Assembly: GCF_949628215.1 (NCBI RefSeq)
Contig: NC_134282.1
Coordinates: forward strand, 12,088,223 to 12,152,222
Reading direction: 5' to 3'
From: Phalacrocorax aristotelis
Taxonomy: Eukaryota > Chordata > Aves > Suliformes > Phalacrocoracidae
DNA: 64,000 bases
The notes under the pieces are model-generated. The model worked only from the letters and a program-made list of their open reading frames with translations. It did no database searches and was not told the origin of the DNA. Every line of letters begins with the position of its first letter. Position 1 is the first letter of the stretch. The position numbers and the translations under genes were made by a program. Below are positions 1-9,879 of the stretch, piece after piece.

Positions 1-599
1 CGCCGCGGGCCACGCGCCGCCGGGAAGATGGCACCTGTCACGTCACGACGCGCCCGCGCACCCAGCGCGCCCTCCCGCTGAGCTGCCGCCGCCGTCTTCC
101 TCCCTGCTAGAGAAAACCCCAAAGACATGGTTTTTAATCGCCAGGTAGCTCAAAAACAGTGAGTTGTTCTGCCTTCGAGCGTAGAATTGCGTAAGCGTTT
201 CTGTTACTGCGAGGGAAGAAAATCATATTGCAGGTTAATATGCAGCGCTTCCTCGGCTAGAGATTTAATTTAGTCCGGAGTACAGTTATTACCCATAAAC
301 AGGAAGCGTCTTCAAGTCGGCTGCCGCTGACGGGTTGCCAAATGCCTGATGTCTCACGGAGCTCCGCTGTAAGGCAGACGAACGCGCTGACGTTGCCGCG
401 CCGCACCGCGGGCCCGTTGGATGCAGTTCGTGCGGGATTACGAGACAACCGCCTTTGCGCTCCGCAGCAGCAGCTCACGTTTAATGTAGTTCTAAAACCT
501 TTATTTCGCGTCTTGCTTTAACGAGAAAGGGGGGCTGGGGCTCTCAGCGCGCGCGTCCAGCTCCACCGTGTGGGCGAGCGGCGCGCGGGCGCCGGGCCG

Positions 600-633
<34 letters not shown>

Positions 634-860
634 ACGCGGGGGGACCCTGCCCCCAGCGGGGGTCTCAGCGGGGACGGGGGCGAGAGGCCGGAGCCTTCCG
701 GTACCGGGGAGACCGGACATGCGGGGGGAGGGGGGCTTTTTTTTTTTTTTAAATTATTTTTAGGCCGTCTCAGTTACCGGGCGCGTTGTTGCGGAGACGG
801 GGCTCGCCCTGGGTTCCGAAGCGGGAGACGTCACTTACCGACGAGCGTAAGCTTGCTCTG
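1..860. promoter_or_regulatory. CpG island, probable upstream promoter (candidate for ZBTB38)
   Basis: The segment is GC-rich with dense CpG, in sharp contrast to the AT-rich sequence after it. It contains AAGATGGC at 25-32 (YY1-like), a CRE-like CACGTCA at 39-45, and GACGTCAC at 827-834 (7 of 8 bases of a CRE). The next + strand gene is ZBTB38, whose coding exon has a splice acceptor directly before its ATG, so at least one upstream non-coding exon is needed; this island is the best candidate in the window. That link is an inference. A bidirectional promoter or one for an upstream gene is also possible. A strong minus-strand splice donor lies at 833-838. Confidence 0.6.
600..633. repeat. 34-base poly-C homopolymer
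   Basis: An uninterrupted run of 34 C lies inside the first CpG island. The other strand is a 34-base G run able to form G-quadruplexes. The exact length is unreliable in sequencing. It creates artificial proline- or glycine-rich frames that should not be read as protein. Confidence 0.95.
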
Positions 861-1576
861 AGCGCTGACAGGGTCTTAGGGGCTGCTTTCCGTGCGATGA
901 GAAATGGTCGCAGGAAGTGTAAAGTGGGAAGTGAGAGAATGAGTTAGGGATGCTGATAATAGGAAAGAATTACGACTCTGACAGAATGGCTCATCTGCTG
1001 GCTTCAGAGACCTGATACTAGCATAATATGTTTATATGTATAACATAATAGTATTCGTATGCCAAATTCCACCCTCGCACTCCAGCCGTCTGAATTAAAA
1101 GTTAGAGGAAACAGTGTGAGGCCAAAATAAATGTTTTAAAGCCTATAGCCTATATATGTTTTAAAGACTATAACAAAGAGAAAAGGTAAGTATTCTATAT
1201 TAATAGGGAAGGATGCAAGCAGCGAGAGTCTAAAAGAGAAAAAAAAATGTAGAAATAATGCGTAGCTGTGTTGACTGGAGCACTAAGCTGCATGCCAGTG
1301 CAAGCTATTAAACATAATTAGACATCATTAAAACTTCCCTGCATGCTTGAAGGAGGCTGAAGGGACCCTGGTCGAGGCAGCCCTGCGTAGCCGTACTGCC
1401 CAGATGGGGCTGGTGAAGCGATTCCATAAAAAACTCAGCTGTCGTAATAAAAGCGGTGGTTGGACAGTAGGTGTCCAGACAGGCAAGACCAGGGTAGTAG
1501 AGCTGGGGTGGATGTGGGGTGTGTGTGTACTCAGTTTTGTTTAGATTTTGCTTTGTTTGTGATCCCCACCCGTTTC
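861..1576. other. Non-coding flank between CpG island and solo LTR
   Basis: Mostly AT-rich sequence with no credible gene. A short tandem similarity (tatatgttttaaagcctata / tatatgttttaaagactata) occurs near 1130-1170. The segment is probably intronic if the upstream island is the ZBTB38 promoter. Confidence 0.5.
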
Positions 1577-2112
1577 AGTTGTCCCCAGCAACTTGGGTCA
1601 TCTGGTGTGCGTCGCCCTGTTTACACACAGAGTCGAGGTGATTTGTTTTATTACCTTAAATGCCCAGGTACAGGAGCCAGGAACAAATCAGCACACTGTT
1701 ACTGTAAACTAACAGTTATTTATACACAAGAAATTAACATATTGAATAATCTAATACATATTCATTGTTATTCTGTTAAATGATTGGTTAAAATTCTTTG
1801 ACAGCCACATAAAAAACTACGCATGCCCGCTGTGATTTTGCAGACCTTTGCTTCCTCAACCTTTTGGGTCGGCGGATTTCTTGAGCAGGGGGGTCTTGCA
1901 GTCAGTGGTCCTGATCTCCCCCCTGCTGGAATTACCTTTCCCCCAGTTTCACTTAAATTTGGCAACACTCGACAGTCCTTCACAGGCTGTTAACAGAGCA
2001 GACTATCATTCACTTTGGGGTTTTTTGTTCTGAGACAGAGCTATCCTGTTCCACTCTGCCCTAGCATTGTTAGGGTAAAGTGAGGTAAGTTAATCTTTAT
2101 CGACATCGTTTC
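1571..2112 (-). mobile_element. Solo LTR of a gammaretrovirus-like ERV, with 6-bp target duplication
   Basis: The reverse complement of about 1577-2106 (530 bp) matches the two LTRs of the provirus at 4499-11781. It contains a TATAAATA box and an AATAAA signal in the same relative places. The hexamer CGTTTC lies immediately outside both ends (1571-1576 and 2107-2112), as expected for a target-site duplication. No internal viral sequence is attached, so this is a solo LTR left by LTR-LTR recombination. It lies opposite in orientation to the provirus, 2.4 kb away. The first 340 bp (LTR sense) is nearly identical to the provirus 5' LTR; the remainder is much less similar. Confidence 0.9.
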
Positions 2113-4498
2113 TGCTCTGCAACAAAATAGCGCCCTTTAGGAGAGCTAGATACAGGTAAATGTTCCTTCTCAGCTGGAGAAACAGGCCAGAAACAAAATA
2201 GAGAGAGCCTTTAAATTATGTTAATAGGGTGGCATGAAACCGAGCGTAAGAGAATTATGGAGTGAACCTGCTTCCAAGTGTCACGTTGGTATGTACCAGA
2301 AAATGGTAGCATCTTTAAAATCCCAGTAGAAATGCATGGAATAAGAAAACAGGGAGAGAACTGTTATTACGGTTTATCAGGTATCTTGCTGGACTTTGAT
2401 TTTGCCTGGGTACTAGCAACTGGCCCTAGTGATTTTTTTATTGATGCCACTAGTTTGTCTTTTGAATTTAGGTGACTGGAGTAAAAGAATCTCTTCTCAT
2501 ATGTAATGGGGCATGCTTGCCTGGCAGTGGATTGCAGAAGTTTAGCAAAAGTTAAACTGTTACAATCTAGGAATATTGTTTTTTTTCTTTGGTAGTAAAA
2601 AATCTTATATTTGTTATATTTAGTAGCCAGTAAAACTCCTTGTCATCTCTTTGATACTTCAAACTAATATTAATATAAAAATGAACAGTAGCTTCTTCCC
2701 TCTGCAGTGGCCATGTGGAGCTGGCTGCTCTAGTATTTATAATTAGCAGTGTTGTCTGTGAGGCATAAGTTGTCAAATATGTGTGTGGATGCATCAGTCT
2801 CTGATCTTACTTATTTTCACTGACGACTATTGTCCTGGAGAGGTACTCTGTTGATGTCAGAAAAGGTAACGTTATAGCTTAATCAACCTACTGACCATTA
2901 CACTTAAGTTTCAGATTAATATTTAAATCTTATTTCTCAAAGGGATTCAACAACTTCTAATGACAGGTTATGTCTGTTATTGTTTTTGCAGAAAAACTGC
3001 AAATAGTAAGGTAACTCCCAATCAGAAATCCTGCTGTTCAAAAGCTATAGTTATAGGAGCACCGAAGACTATTAAGTTCTACAAAGGTACTGTTCAGATT
3101 CCTAAGAAATTATTTATGTCTGGATTGAGAGCAAAAAAGTATCAAAATAACACACACATCTGTGCCAAAAAAGGATGGCTTAGTAGGCTGAAGAGTTTTG
3201 TTGACCTTTAATAGGTCAAACGGTATTTATATATGTTATGGGCAATGTTTATAAATAATACTAGAATTTCTTCCATAATTCTACAATAAAAATCATACAG
3301 AAGAATATTAGCATTCCAGATAGACTTTCCAGTGTATTAATAAAAAAAAATAATAATAATAAAAATACATCTGAAAAGTTTGATCTCTGTGTATGTTGGA
3401 GCACCCTTGGGAACTGAAGAGCAGGTTTTCTTTTTGCAGTATGAACTGCAAATGGAATGTAAAATATTCCTAAAAGATTCCATTTATGTGTCTGCTAGGT
3501 AGAGCATTCTGATTTCATAGTATTTCAGACACATTTTTCACAAATTCAAGAAGCAAGATAGTAAAAATAAAAGGCAGTAGAGAATCATTACACACATGAA
3601 TAAATGGACTATTTGGGGGATGCCTGGGTTGAAACAGGGAAGCAATAAGTGTTGGCTCTGAAAATCGATTTCCTCTGGAATTTTTCTGTGTAACTTTCTG
3701 GAGAAATATGTAGCAGATGCCTTAGCCCACAGCAAAAAATCTAAACGTCCAAAAGGCAAATGATAGTTTCTACTATCTTTACACAAGGAATCTAGTTTGG
3801 TGTTTTTCCGAGCATACCAAAATATCCAGGACTGCAAAAAGTGGCAATCTGTGTACATTCAAGTAGAACTCAAAAATATTTACTTTTCTCCTTAGGAGGG
3901 TACATTTTGAAATGACTAGTTGAATCATAAGACTTTTACTAAAAACACTTGAGTTTGTAGGCCTTGCTTATAAATGCCTCTTAGTATAGAAGTAGCAGTC
4001 TGATATATTTAGCAAACAGTATGTCAGATGATGTTTCTTTGAACTAAAACCAGCTGCCTCCAATAAAGAGGGGGGAAAAAAAACACAGGCAAGTTCCTGT
4101 GGGGCACTTCACTGGGAGGTAGAGTTGACATAATTTATTTCCTATACTCAGGAATAACTCTATCAATAGCTCCTGTTGTGAAATGTTTTTGATGTCTGAT
4201 GGTTGGTTTCTAATACCACATCACATGAGCAAGTCAGGTGTTATCTCAGGCATCGTCAATGAGAAAAAAAAAAGACTTGATTATGGGGTAGTGGCTGTTT
4301 GCTTGATGAAAAGTGTTCTTGTCAGTATTCTTCCTGTAGAAGACTCGATATGCTAAAAACTATCCACAATTATGTATGTGTTTTCAGATACTAACCCAAA
4401 GCAGATAACCATACCTAACTACTGTGAATCCCAGGTTATCATCCAAATAAATAAACATCTCTTACTTTAAGCCATATAAATGTAGTAAACAAACACAT
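2113..4498. other. Non-coding spacer between inverted LTRs
   Basis: AT-rich sequence of 2.4 kb. Open frames are short and have no recognisable similarity. A simple A/T repeat lies near 3339-3366. It is probably part of a ZBTB38 5' intron. It forms the loop between two inverted, 500-bp-class LTR copies. Confidence 0.5.
3339..3366. repeat. A-rich / (ATA)n simple repeat
   Basis: A short low-complexity tract: a run of A followed by repeated ata/aat units. Confidence 0.85.
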
Positions 4499-5025
4499 TG
4501 ATATCGATAAAGATTAACTTACCTCACTTTACCCTAACAATGCTAGGGCAGAGTGGAACAGGATAGCTCTGTCTCAGAACAAAAAACCCCAAAGTGAATG
4601 ATAGTCTGCTCTGTTAACAGCCTGTGAAGGACTGTCGAGTGTTGCCAAATTTAAGTGAAACTGGGGGAAAGGTAATTCCAGCAGGGGGGAGATCAGGACC
4701 ACTGACTGCAAGACCCCCCTGCTCAAGAAATCCGCCGACCCAAAAGGTTGAGGAAGCAAAGGTCTGCAAAATCACAGCGGGCATGCGTAGTTTTTTATGT
4801 GGCTGTCAAAGAATTTTAACTAATCATTTAACAGAATGAAAATTTATATGTATTAGGTGATTAAATATGTTAATATCTTGTGTATAAATAACTGTTAGTT
4901 TACACTAATGGTGTGCTGGTTTGTACCGTACCTGGGCATTGAAGGTAATAAAGGAAATTACCTTGGCTCTGTGTGTAAATTGGGTGACACACACTGGGTA
5001 ATGGACCCAAGCTGTTGAGACAGCA
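4499..5025 (+). repeat. 5' LTR of the provirus
   Basis: 527 bp, beginning TGATATCGATAAAG and ending in CA before the primer-binding site. A TATA box (TATAAATA) is at 4883-4890 and a polyadenylation signal AATAAA at 4947-4952. The first 285-340 bp is almost identical to the solo LTR and the 3' LTR; the distal part differs from both by many substitutions and small indels. An uninterrupted 71-codon frame (4624-4839) spans the conserved part and is identical in protein to the one in the solo LTR. It is more likely a by-product of sequence conservation than a gene. Confidence 0.9.
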
Positions 5026-5031
5026 GTTTTC

Positions 5032-5049
5032 TGGTGACCCAGATGGGAC
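5032..5049 (+). other. Retroviral primer-binding site, tRNA-Trp-like
   Basis: TGGTGACCCAGATGGGAC begins 6 bases after the LTR end. The first nine bases match the complement of the 3' end of tRNA-Trp (known from avian leukosis-type viruses and the human HERV-W group); the rest has diverged. Gammaretroviruses more often use tRNA-Pro. Confidence 0.6.
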
Positions 5050-5399
5050 AGTACTGACAGCTTTGCCTGGTTAGTTTTGCCGTACCTGACGGGGAGAAAG
5101 GAACGGAGTGGATTCCAGCGCACACCAACCTGTTGACTGGGGACTCCATTGGCTCCTCTCCTGCAGTCAGGTGGTAAGCAATACCACGGTGCAAAGCTAT
5201 TGAAAAGAGATGCTTTCAAATATTGGGAAAAGGGGGGACAGGTGAAATCTCTTGGGAAGCTGCAAATATTTGTTTATAATTGTTTTGAGTCCATATGGGT
5301 TCGAGTCCCACTTCAGAAGCAGGTTTGCCCTGTGTAAGGCATATCAGGAAAGATATGTAGCAGTGGCTAGGAAACTCTTTTTGGTACCAAAATAGGCCC

Positions 5400-6038
5400 T
5401 GCTGCACCTCAAGAGACACCCCTTTGTTCTTCTCCACGATGCATTCTAAAACATTGGAATAAACTTGGTGGGGACCCCATGACAAAAGATGCATTGAAAA
5501 GATATTGTTATTAATGGCGACCATAATACCATGTGGAAGATAGTGTGAAGTAGCTCAAAAATGGACAAATTTGGATCTGGATGATGCTAGTAATATTAAA
5601 TTGTTAAATATGTTGTTCATTGGCCAATTGGTGTTGACCATCAGGAAGAGAATGCAAGAAGTGGATGGTGCAGACAGAATGACAATTTCACAATTGATGT
5701 CAATTACATATAAAGTTTGTAATAATCGGAATGAAGTGGAAGAAAAACATAAAGAAAAAAAGACAAAGCTATAAGCTTCCTTGTTAGCTGCTTTGGCAGA
5801 AGGACAAGAGAAGGGCAGAGAAAGAGGCAGGGGCAATTCACCAAGTGGATTTAGGGGCCAAGGAGGAGGCTGTGGAAATTCGAGGGGGAATCGGTGCGAT
5901 AACCCTTTAGGACCTGATCAGTGTGCTCACTGGAAGCAGCATGGTCATTGGAAAAAAAAATGCCCACATCAGTTGAATAGTCAGGAAAAAGGGATGGAGA
6001 CAGCCACGGAGGTACAGGCAGAAGTAGGATTAGATTGA
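5400..6038 (+). pseudogene. gag: ERV gag remnant (matrix piece, capsid C-terminus, nucleocapsid)
   Basis: 5430-5560 encodes, across frames with stops, a matrix-like piece (GGDPMTKDALKRYC). It is followed directly by a capsid C-terminal stretch (5571-5774, with RKRMQEVDGADRMTISQL) and a basic, Gly/Arg-rich nucleocapsid (5781-6038). The matrix C-terminus, the p12 region and most of capsid are missing, which implies an internal deletion near 5560. A stop separates the capsid and nucleocapsid parts. The nucleocapsid has one zinc knuckle, CAHWKQHGHWKKKC at about 5920-5965, in which the second metal-binding Cys position is Trp. The protein would be non-functional. Gag normally forms the virion core; here it is a fossil. 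Confidence 0.8.
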
Positions 6039-6079
6039 AGGAGACTGGAGGAATCTGTTAAGGTTTCCCCAGCTGATCC

Positions 6080-6145
6080 TCTGGTTCCAGTAAAGCTGGG
6101 GAATGAAAGAACAGATTATTATTTTTTTAATAGATAGTGGGATGT
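6080..6145 (+). pseudogene. ERV protease, N-terminal fragment
   Basis: A short stretch encodes VKLGNERTDYYF and then, after a one-base shift in a T run near 6120-6130, LIDSG. This is the active-site loop of a retroviral aspartic protease (DSG in place of the common DTG). Similarity stops immediately after the active site, where foreign sequence begins. Confidence 0.6.
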
Positions 6146-8000
6146 GGAATAATTACTGGTGGTGAAATTATTGAGGCTAACATTATATCCACATTTCATA
6201 AAAGTTAACTTCCTGGGTGAAATACAGTTCGCATGCTGAAAATTGGTTCAGTGACTGTTCCCTAAGCAACACAACCTGCAATCCTAGATGTTGGCAACAC
6301 TGGGGGAGCTCGGTGTACTAGCTCTGAGAGAGAGTTTGGAGGGAGTGGAACAAAGGCTTCGCAGCCAAGCTCATCCATAAATCACTGCAGGTATGGGAAC
6401 TAGATGGAACCGTGGAACCATGCCATGGCCAGCACTGTACAGTTGCAAAATCATGCCTGGATGAACTTTGCTCGTTATAACCTCATTATAATACCAAAAC
6501 ACATGAAGTTGCCCACATCCAAAGTACGACCACCCTTCACTGAGCGTGCACTCTGAATTTCTCCTAGTCTAAAACTTTAAAGCAAAGCAAGGGATTTCTA
6601 CACCAATCAGTAACAAAAGTATGTATGACTAGAGTCACTCAAGCTCCACCTAAATGTGAAGTAGTATAAAATGACCTCAAGGAAGAGGGATGTGAGGGAA
6701 AATATTGCAGACTAGTAGGATCAGTCGACGGGCTGAACCTCTCTTCCTGCCCCCCCAGGGACGCTGTCATACGCTGTTCCCAGATTATTACCCATAGCGA
6801 GACAGATTCTGCTTATTAACGCACGTCACTGATGAGATGTCAGGCGGTTCACATAGACCACAACTTAATAGATTTTCTACTGTCCTTAAGCAAGTCATTT
6901 TAACCCACAGAGTAAGTGCAATACATAATAAGACAAAAGTTGGTAGGCGAAGACACGTGAGATCAGGGGAAGGAGGATACAACCTGTTTGGTGGTCCAGC
7001 TGTCTGCGGCAAGGTCAAAGGTGGTGGGGGTCTCGGGTCAGCTCAGAGGGAGCTCCACCAAGTTGCTCCCAATCTCCAATTTTATGTGCTGGAGCTGGTG
7101 TAAAGCCCCTAGTCCAAACATATCTTTGTACCCAGAGTCTTAATTGCCACAGCATACCCTGCTATGCCTTTTGGAGCTGAACAGGGGCTGTTTGGGTAGT
7201 GAAATGATGGGATGGGGACGGGAAGGCCTCATGGTTTAGCAAAAATGTTCATGCTTCTGTAATTTAAAAGAGCAACACAACTAAACCCCCAACCACGAGT
7301 TGCGCTTGTGATTAGTGTTCAGCTGTAAGTGCGTGACAGCTTCTTGATTTGGTTTAAATACTTCCCCGAGGGTGTTCTGTTAGAAACTGTCTAGGCTATT
7401 GACCTAAGTTTAGGCCTAACTTTGTGGCAGCCGATAAGCACTGTAGGGAGTGGCAGAGGCATATTATTGGAGTTTGTACAGTTGGGGCTGGGGGCTAAGC
7501 GAGGGCTGACTACTAAGTCTTCACCTAGTCCAGCCCCTCACCTCGGCCTCATTGTGCGATTCCCTCTTCAGCAGACCCTTGATGTTAGTCTGGTCCCAGG
7601 GTCAGGACCCCATAGACACCTATTGGGTAGGACTCGAACACTTCGTTAAATCGAGTGATTCCCCAGAAAATTTAGAGAACCTGCTTGTTAATTTGTATTT
7701 CAGCGCTTTATGCTTGCATGTGCTTTGCAGACAGTGCATTTATCACCAGCAATCTGATAAAACAGTATTTCTGTTGCTTCAGTAAACTGCACTATTAGTG
7801 AATCTGGCCGTGAAGAGCCATTGAGCACAACTAGACTAATAGTGACCGTGCTGTTAGTGAATCTGTAATCATGATAGTTCAGTGTATTGAATGTGATCGG
7901 ACTGACAGTGCTGAATCAGGTATCACTCAGACTCTAAGCCCAGCCCCTCTGACATCTGAGGACCAGCTGGACTGCAAGGGGGTTTATTTTCTGCCAAATT
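6145..8000 (+). mobile_element. Insert splitting the protease; probably a nested LTR of a second ERV family
   Basis: Protease coding similarity breaks off after LIDSG (about 6142) and resumes at about 8005, although only a couple of dozen residues should separate the two parts. The intervening 1.85 kb has no retroviral coding similarity. It holds a TATA box (TATAAAA at 6666-6672) followed by LTR-like sequence. Near its end are the partial direct repeats TTAGTGAATCTG (about 7795 and 7855). The boundaries and family are uncertain, and no clear target duplication was found at the ends. It could instead be a composite of several insertions. Confidence 0.5.
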
Positions 8001-8004
8001 TCTT

Positions 8005-8160
8005 CACCTATTGAAGAAGTTAAAACTAGTGTAATTGGTGCCACCAGGAAAAGGACTCTAAAATAATTTTTGCAACCAATAGAGTGTAAAATTGGAAATA
8101 TTACGGTAACTCATTCCTTTCTCTGTATGACGGAGTGTCCCCTGCCACTGTTAGGGCAAG
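8005..8160 (+). pseudogene. pol: ERV protease C-terminus / start of reverse transcriptase
   Basis: Reading resumes with a piece including SVIGATRKRTLK, then KIGNITVTHSF and TECPLPLLGQDLL. This is the typical gammaretroviral join between the end of protease and the N-terminus of RT. An internal stop is present (TAA near 8062). It continues into the RT fragments downstream. Confidence 0.7.
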
Positions 8161-9480
8161 ATTTATTATGTATATTGAATATATAAATAACTTTCTCTGA
8201 AAATTCTGTACAGTTAGATATTCCCCCAGAAAACACTTGGAAGGCACAGATATGTTTGTTGACTCAATGCGACAGTGATGAAAATGCAAATATTCCTGAA
8301 GAAATATTGAATGCAGTAACACCATTGGTATGGCACGGGCATTGGGAAAAACAGGACGGGCAAAGAATAAAACTCCACTTAGAATTGAATTGAAACCTGA
8401 AGCTCCAACAGTAAGAAAAAAACAATACCCTATAAAATTGGAAAGGAGGAGAAAACTGGAACCACTTATCAACTCCTTCTTAGAATATGGACTGTTATGA
8501 GAATGTCAATCAGAATTTAATACCCCCATCTTACCAGTAAGAAAACCTAATTCTCAAGAATATAGATTAGCACAAGACTTGCAAGACATTAACATTTGGA
8601 CAGTCAATATCTACCCTGTGGTACCAAACCTGTATACACTGCTTGCTTCTATCCCTGAAAATAATATGTATTTTACAGTTCTAGATCTGAAAGATGCTTG
8701 CTTTTCCATCTCAGTGGGTGCACAGAATCAACTCATTTTGCTTTCAAATGGGAAAATCTGTCTACCGGACAGAAACCCAATTATGTTGGACTGTACTGCC
8801 ATAAGGATTCAAGAATAGCCCCACGTTATTTGGCAGTGTATTGGCAAAAGATTTGGAACAATGGCAAGGTGATAATGAACATATAATTTACAGTACGTTG
8901 ATGACTTATTAATTGGTTCAAATAATTACAATGAGTGCCTTGAAGCTACAATTAGTTTACTGAATTTCTTAGGACTTGCAGGATATTGTGTCTTTAGGAA
9001 AAAAGTACAAATAGTAAAAGACAGTTCAATATTTGGGATTTGATGTAATGCAGGGACAGAGGGAGTTAAGTGCAGAACAAAAAGAAGCAATGTGTAGAAT
9101 TGCAGTACCTACCTCAAAAAGAAACAATTAAGAGGATTTTTGGCTATGGCTGGATGGTGTTGGCTGTGGATCCCTAATTTTGGGTTGATTGCTAAACCAT
9201 TATATGCTGCTATTAAAGGGCCAGAAGAGCTGTTGGAATGGAATGCTGAATGCCAAAAAGGGTTTGATGAAATCAAGAAAAGACCAATGGAAGCTCCTGC
9301 AATTAAGACTTCCAAATTTGGAGAAACCCTTTTAGCTGTATGTACGTGACAGGCAGCAAGTAGCCTTGGGAGTGCTAACCCAAATGTTGGGAAGTTGGAG
9401 GAGACCTGTGGGGTATTTTTGTAACAGTTGGATGAAGGCAGTAGAGGATGGCCTGCTTGCCTGAGAGCTGTTGCTGCAGC
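8160..9480 (+). pseudogene. pol: ERV reverse transcriptase, broken
   Basis: Recognisable RT segments occur in several frames: the fingers/palm with VLDLKDACFSI near 8678-8711 (motif A, first catalytic Asp), QYVDDLLI near 8891-8914 (the YVDD catalytic box), and the connection-type segment GFLAMAGWCWLWIPNFGLIA at about 9137-9196. Several stops and frameshifts interrupt it; the reading frame shifts at about 8720-8820, where two overlapping frames each hold part of the similarity. The enzyme would have copied viral RNA into DNA. It is not functional here. The catalytic boxes are intact although the frame is not. Confidence 0.88.
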
Positions 9481-9870
9481 AGTGATTTTGATTGAACAGG
9501 CCAGGAAAGTGACTGTGGGACAACATATAACTGTATTTGTACCCCATGCTGTGATGTCTCTCCTAGAAAATAAGGGAGACCATTGATTTCTCCTAGCAGA
9601 TTGGATAAATACCAGACTGTCTTGCTGGAGCAGGACGATGTCACCTGACTCAAAATATGCCTTTGGAGTTGTCCATCCTCCAAATTGGAACGAAAGGGGC
9701 CTCCTAAACTCACAAGCAACTCCTGTTAAATGTGGTGCTGAAATCATGAAATTGTTACAAGTTGTTTTACAGCCAGAAAAAGTTGCAATAATTCACTTAA
9801 GGCATACCAGAAGGGAAACAGCGAGGTAATCAGAGGAAATCGGAGAGCAGATACAGCTGCCAAAGGGGCA
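9480..9870 (+). pseudogene. pol: ERV RNase H, broken
   Basis: 9638-9829 encodes DSKYAFGVVHPPNW with a following helix region. The later stretch encoding RRADTAAKGAT (about 9843-9875) matches the C-terminal catalytic Asp region of retroviral RNase H. It is interrupted by stops near 9600 and 9827. RNase H removes the RNA strand during reverse transcription. Confidence 0.75.
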
Positions 9871-9879
9871 ACCCTAAAA

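Noticed and set aside
568..861. Proline-rich frames near the window start
   Set aside because: Produced by the 34-base C run and GC-rich island; low complexity only.
4624..4839. 71-codon frame in the LTR, repeated in the solo LTR
   Set aside because: Not called as a gene; its conservation is explained by the near-identical LTR block, and it has no recognisable domain.
5299..5309. GGTTCGAGTCC, a perfect tRNA B-box sequence
   Set aside because: No A box, acceptor stem or anticodon arm could be placed around it, so it is not a tRNA gene; it lies in the provirus leader.
9109..9747. 212-codon open frame on the minus strand
   Set aside because: It lies antisense to the broken RT/RNase H sequence, which explains the region; it has no recognisable protein features.
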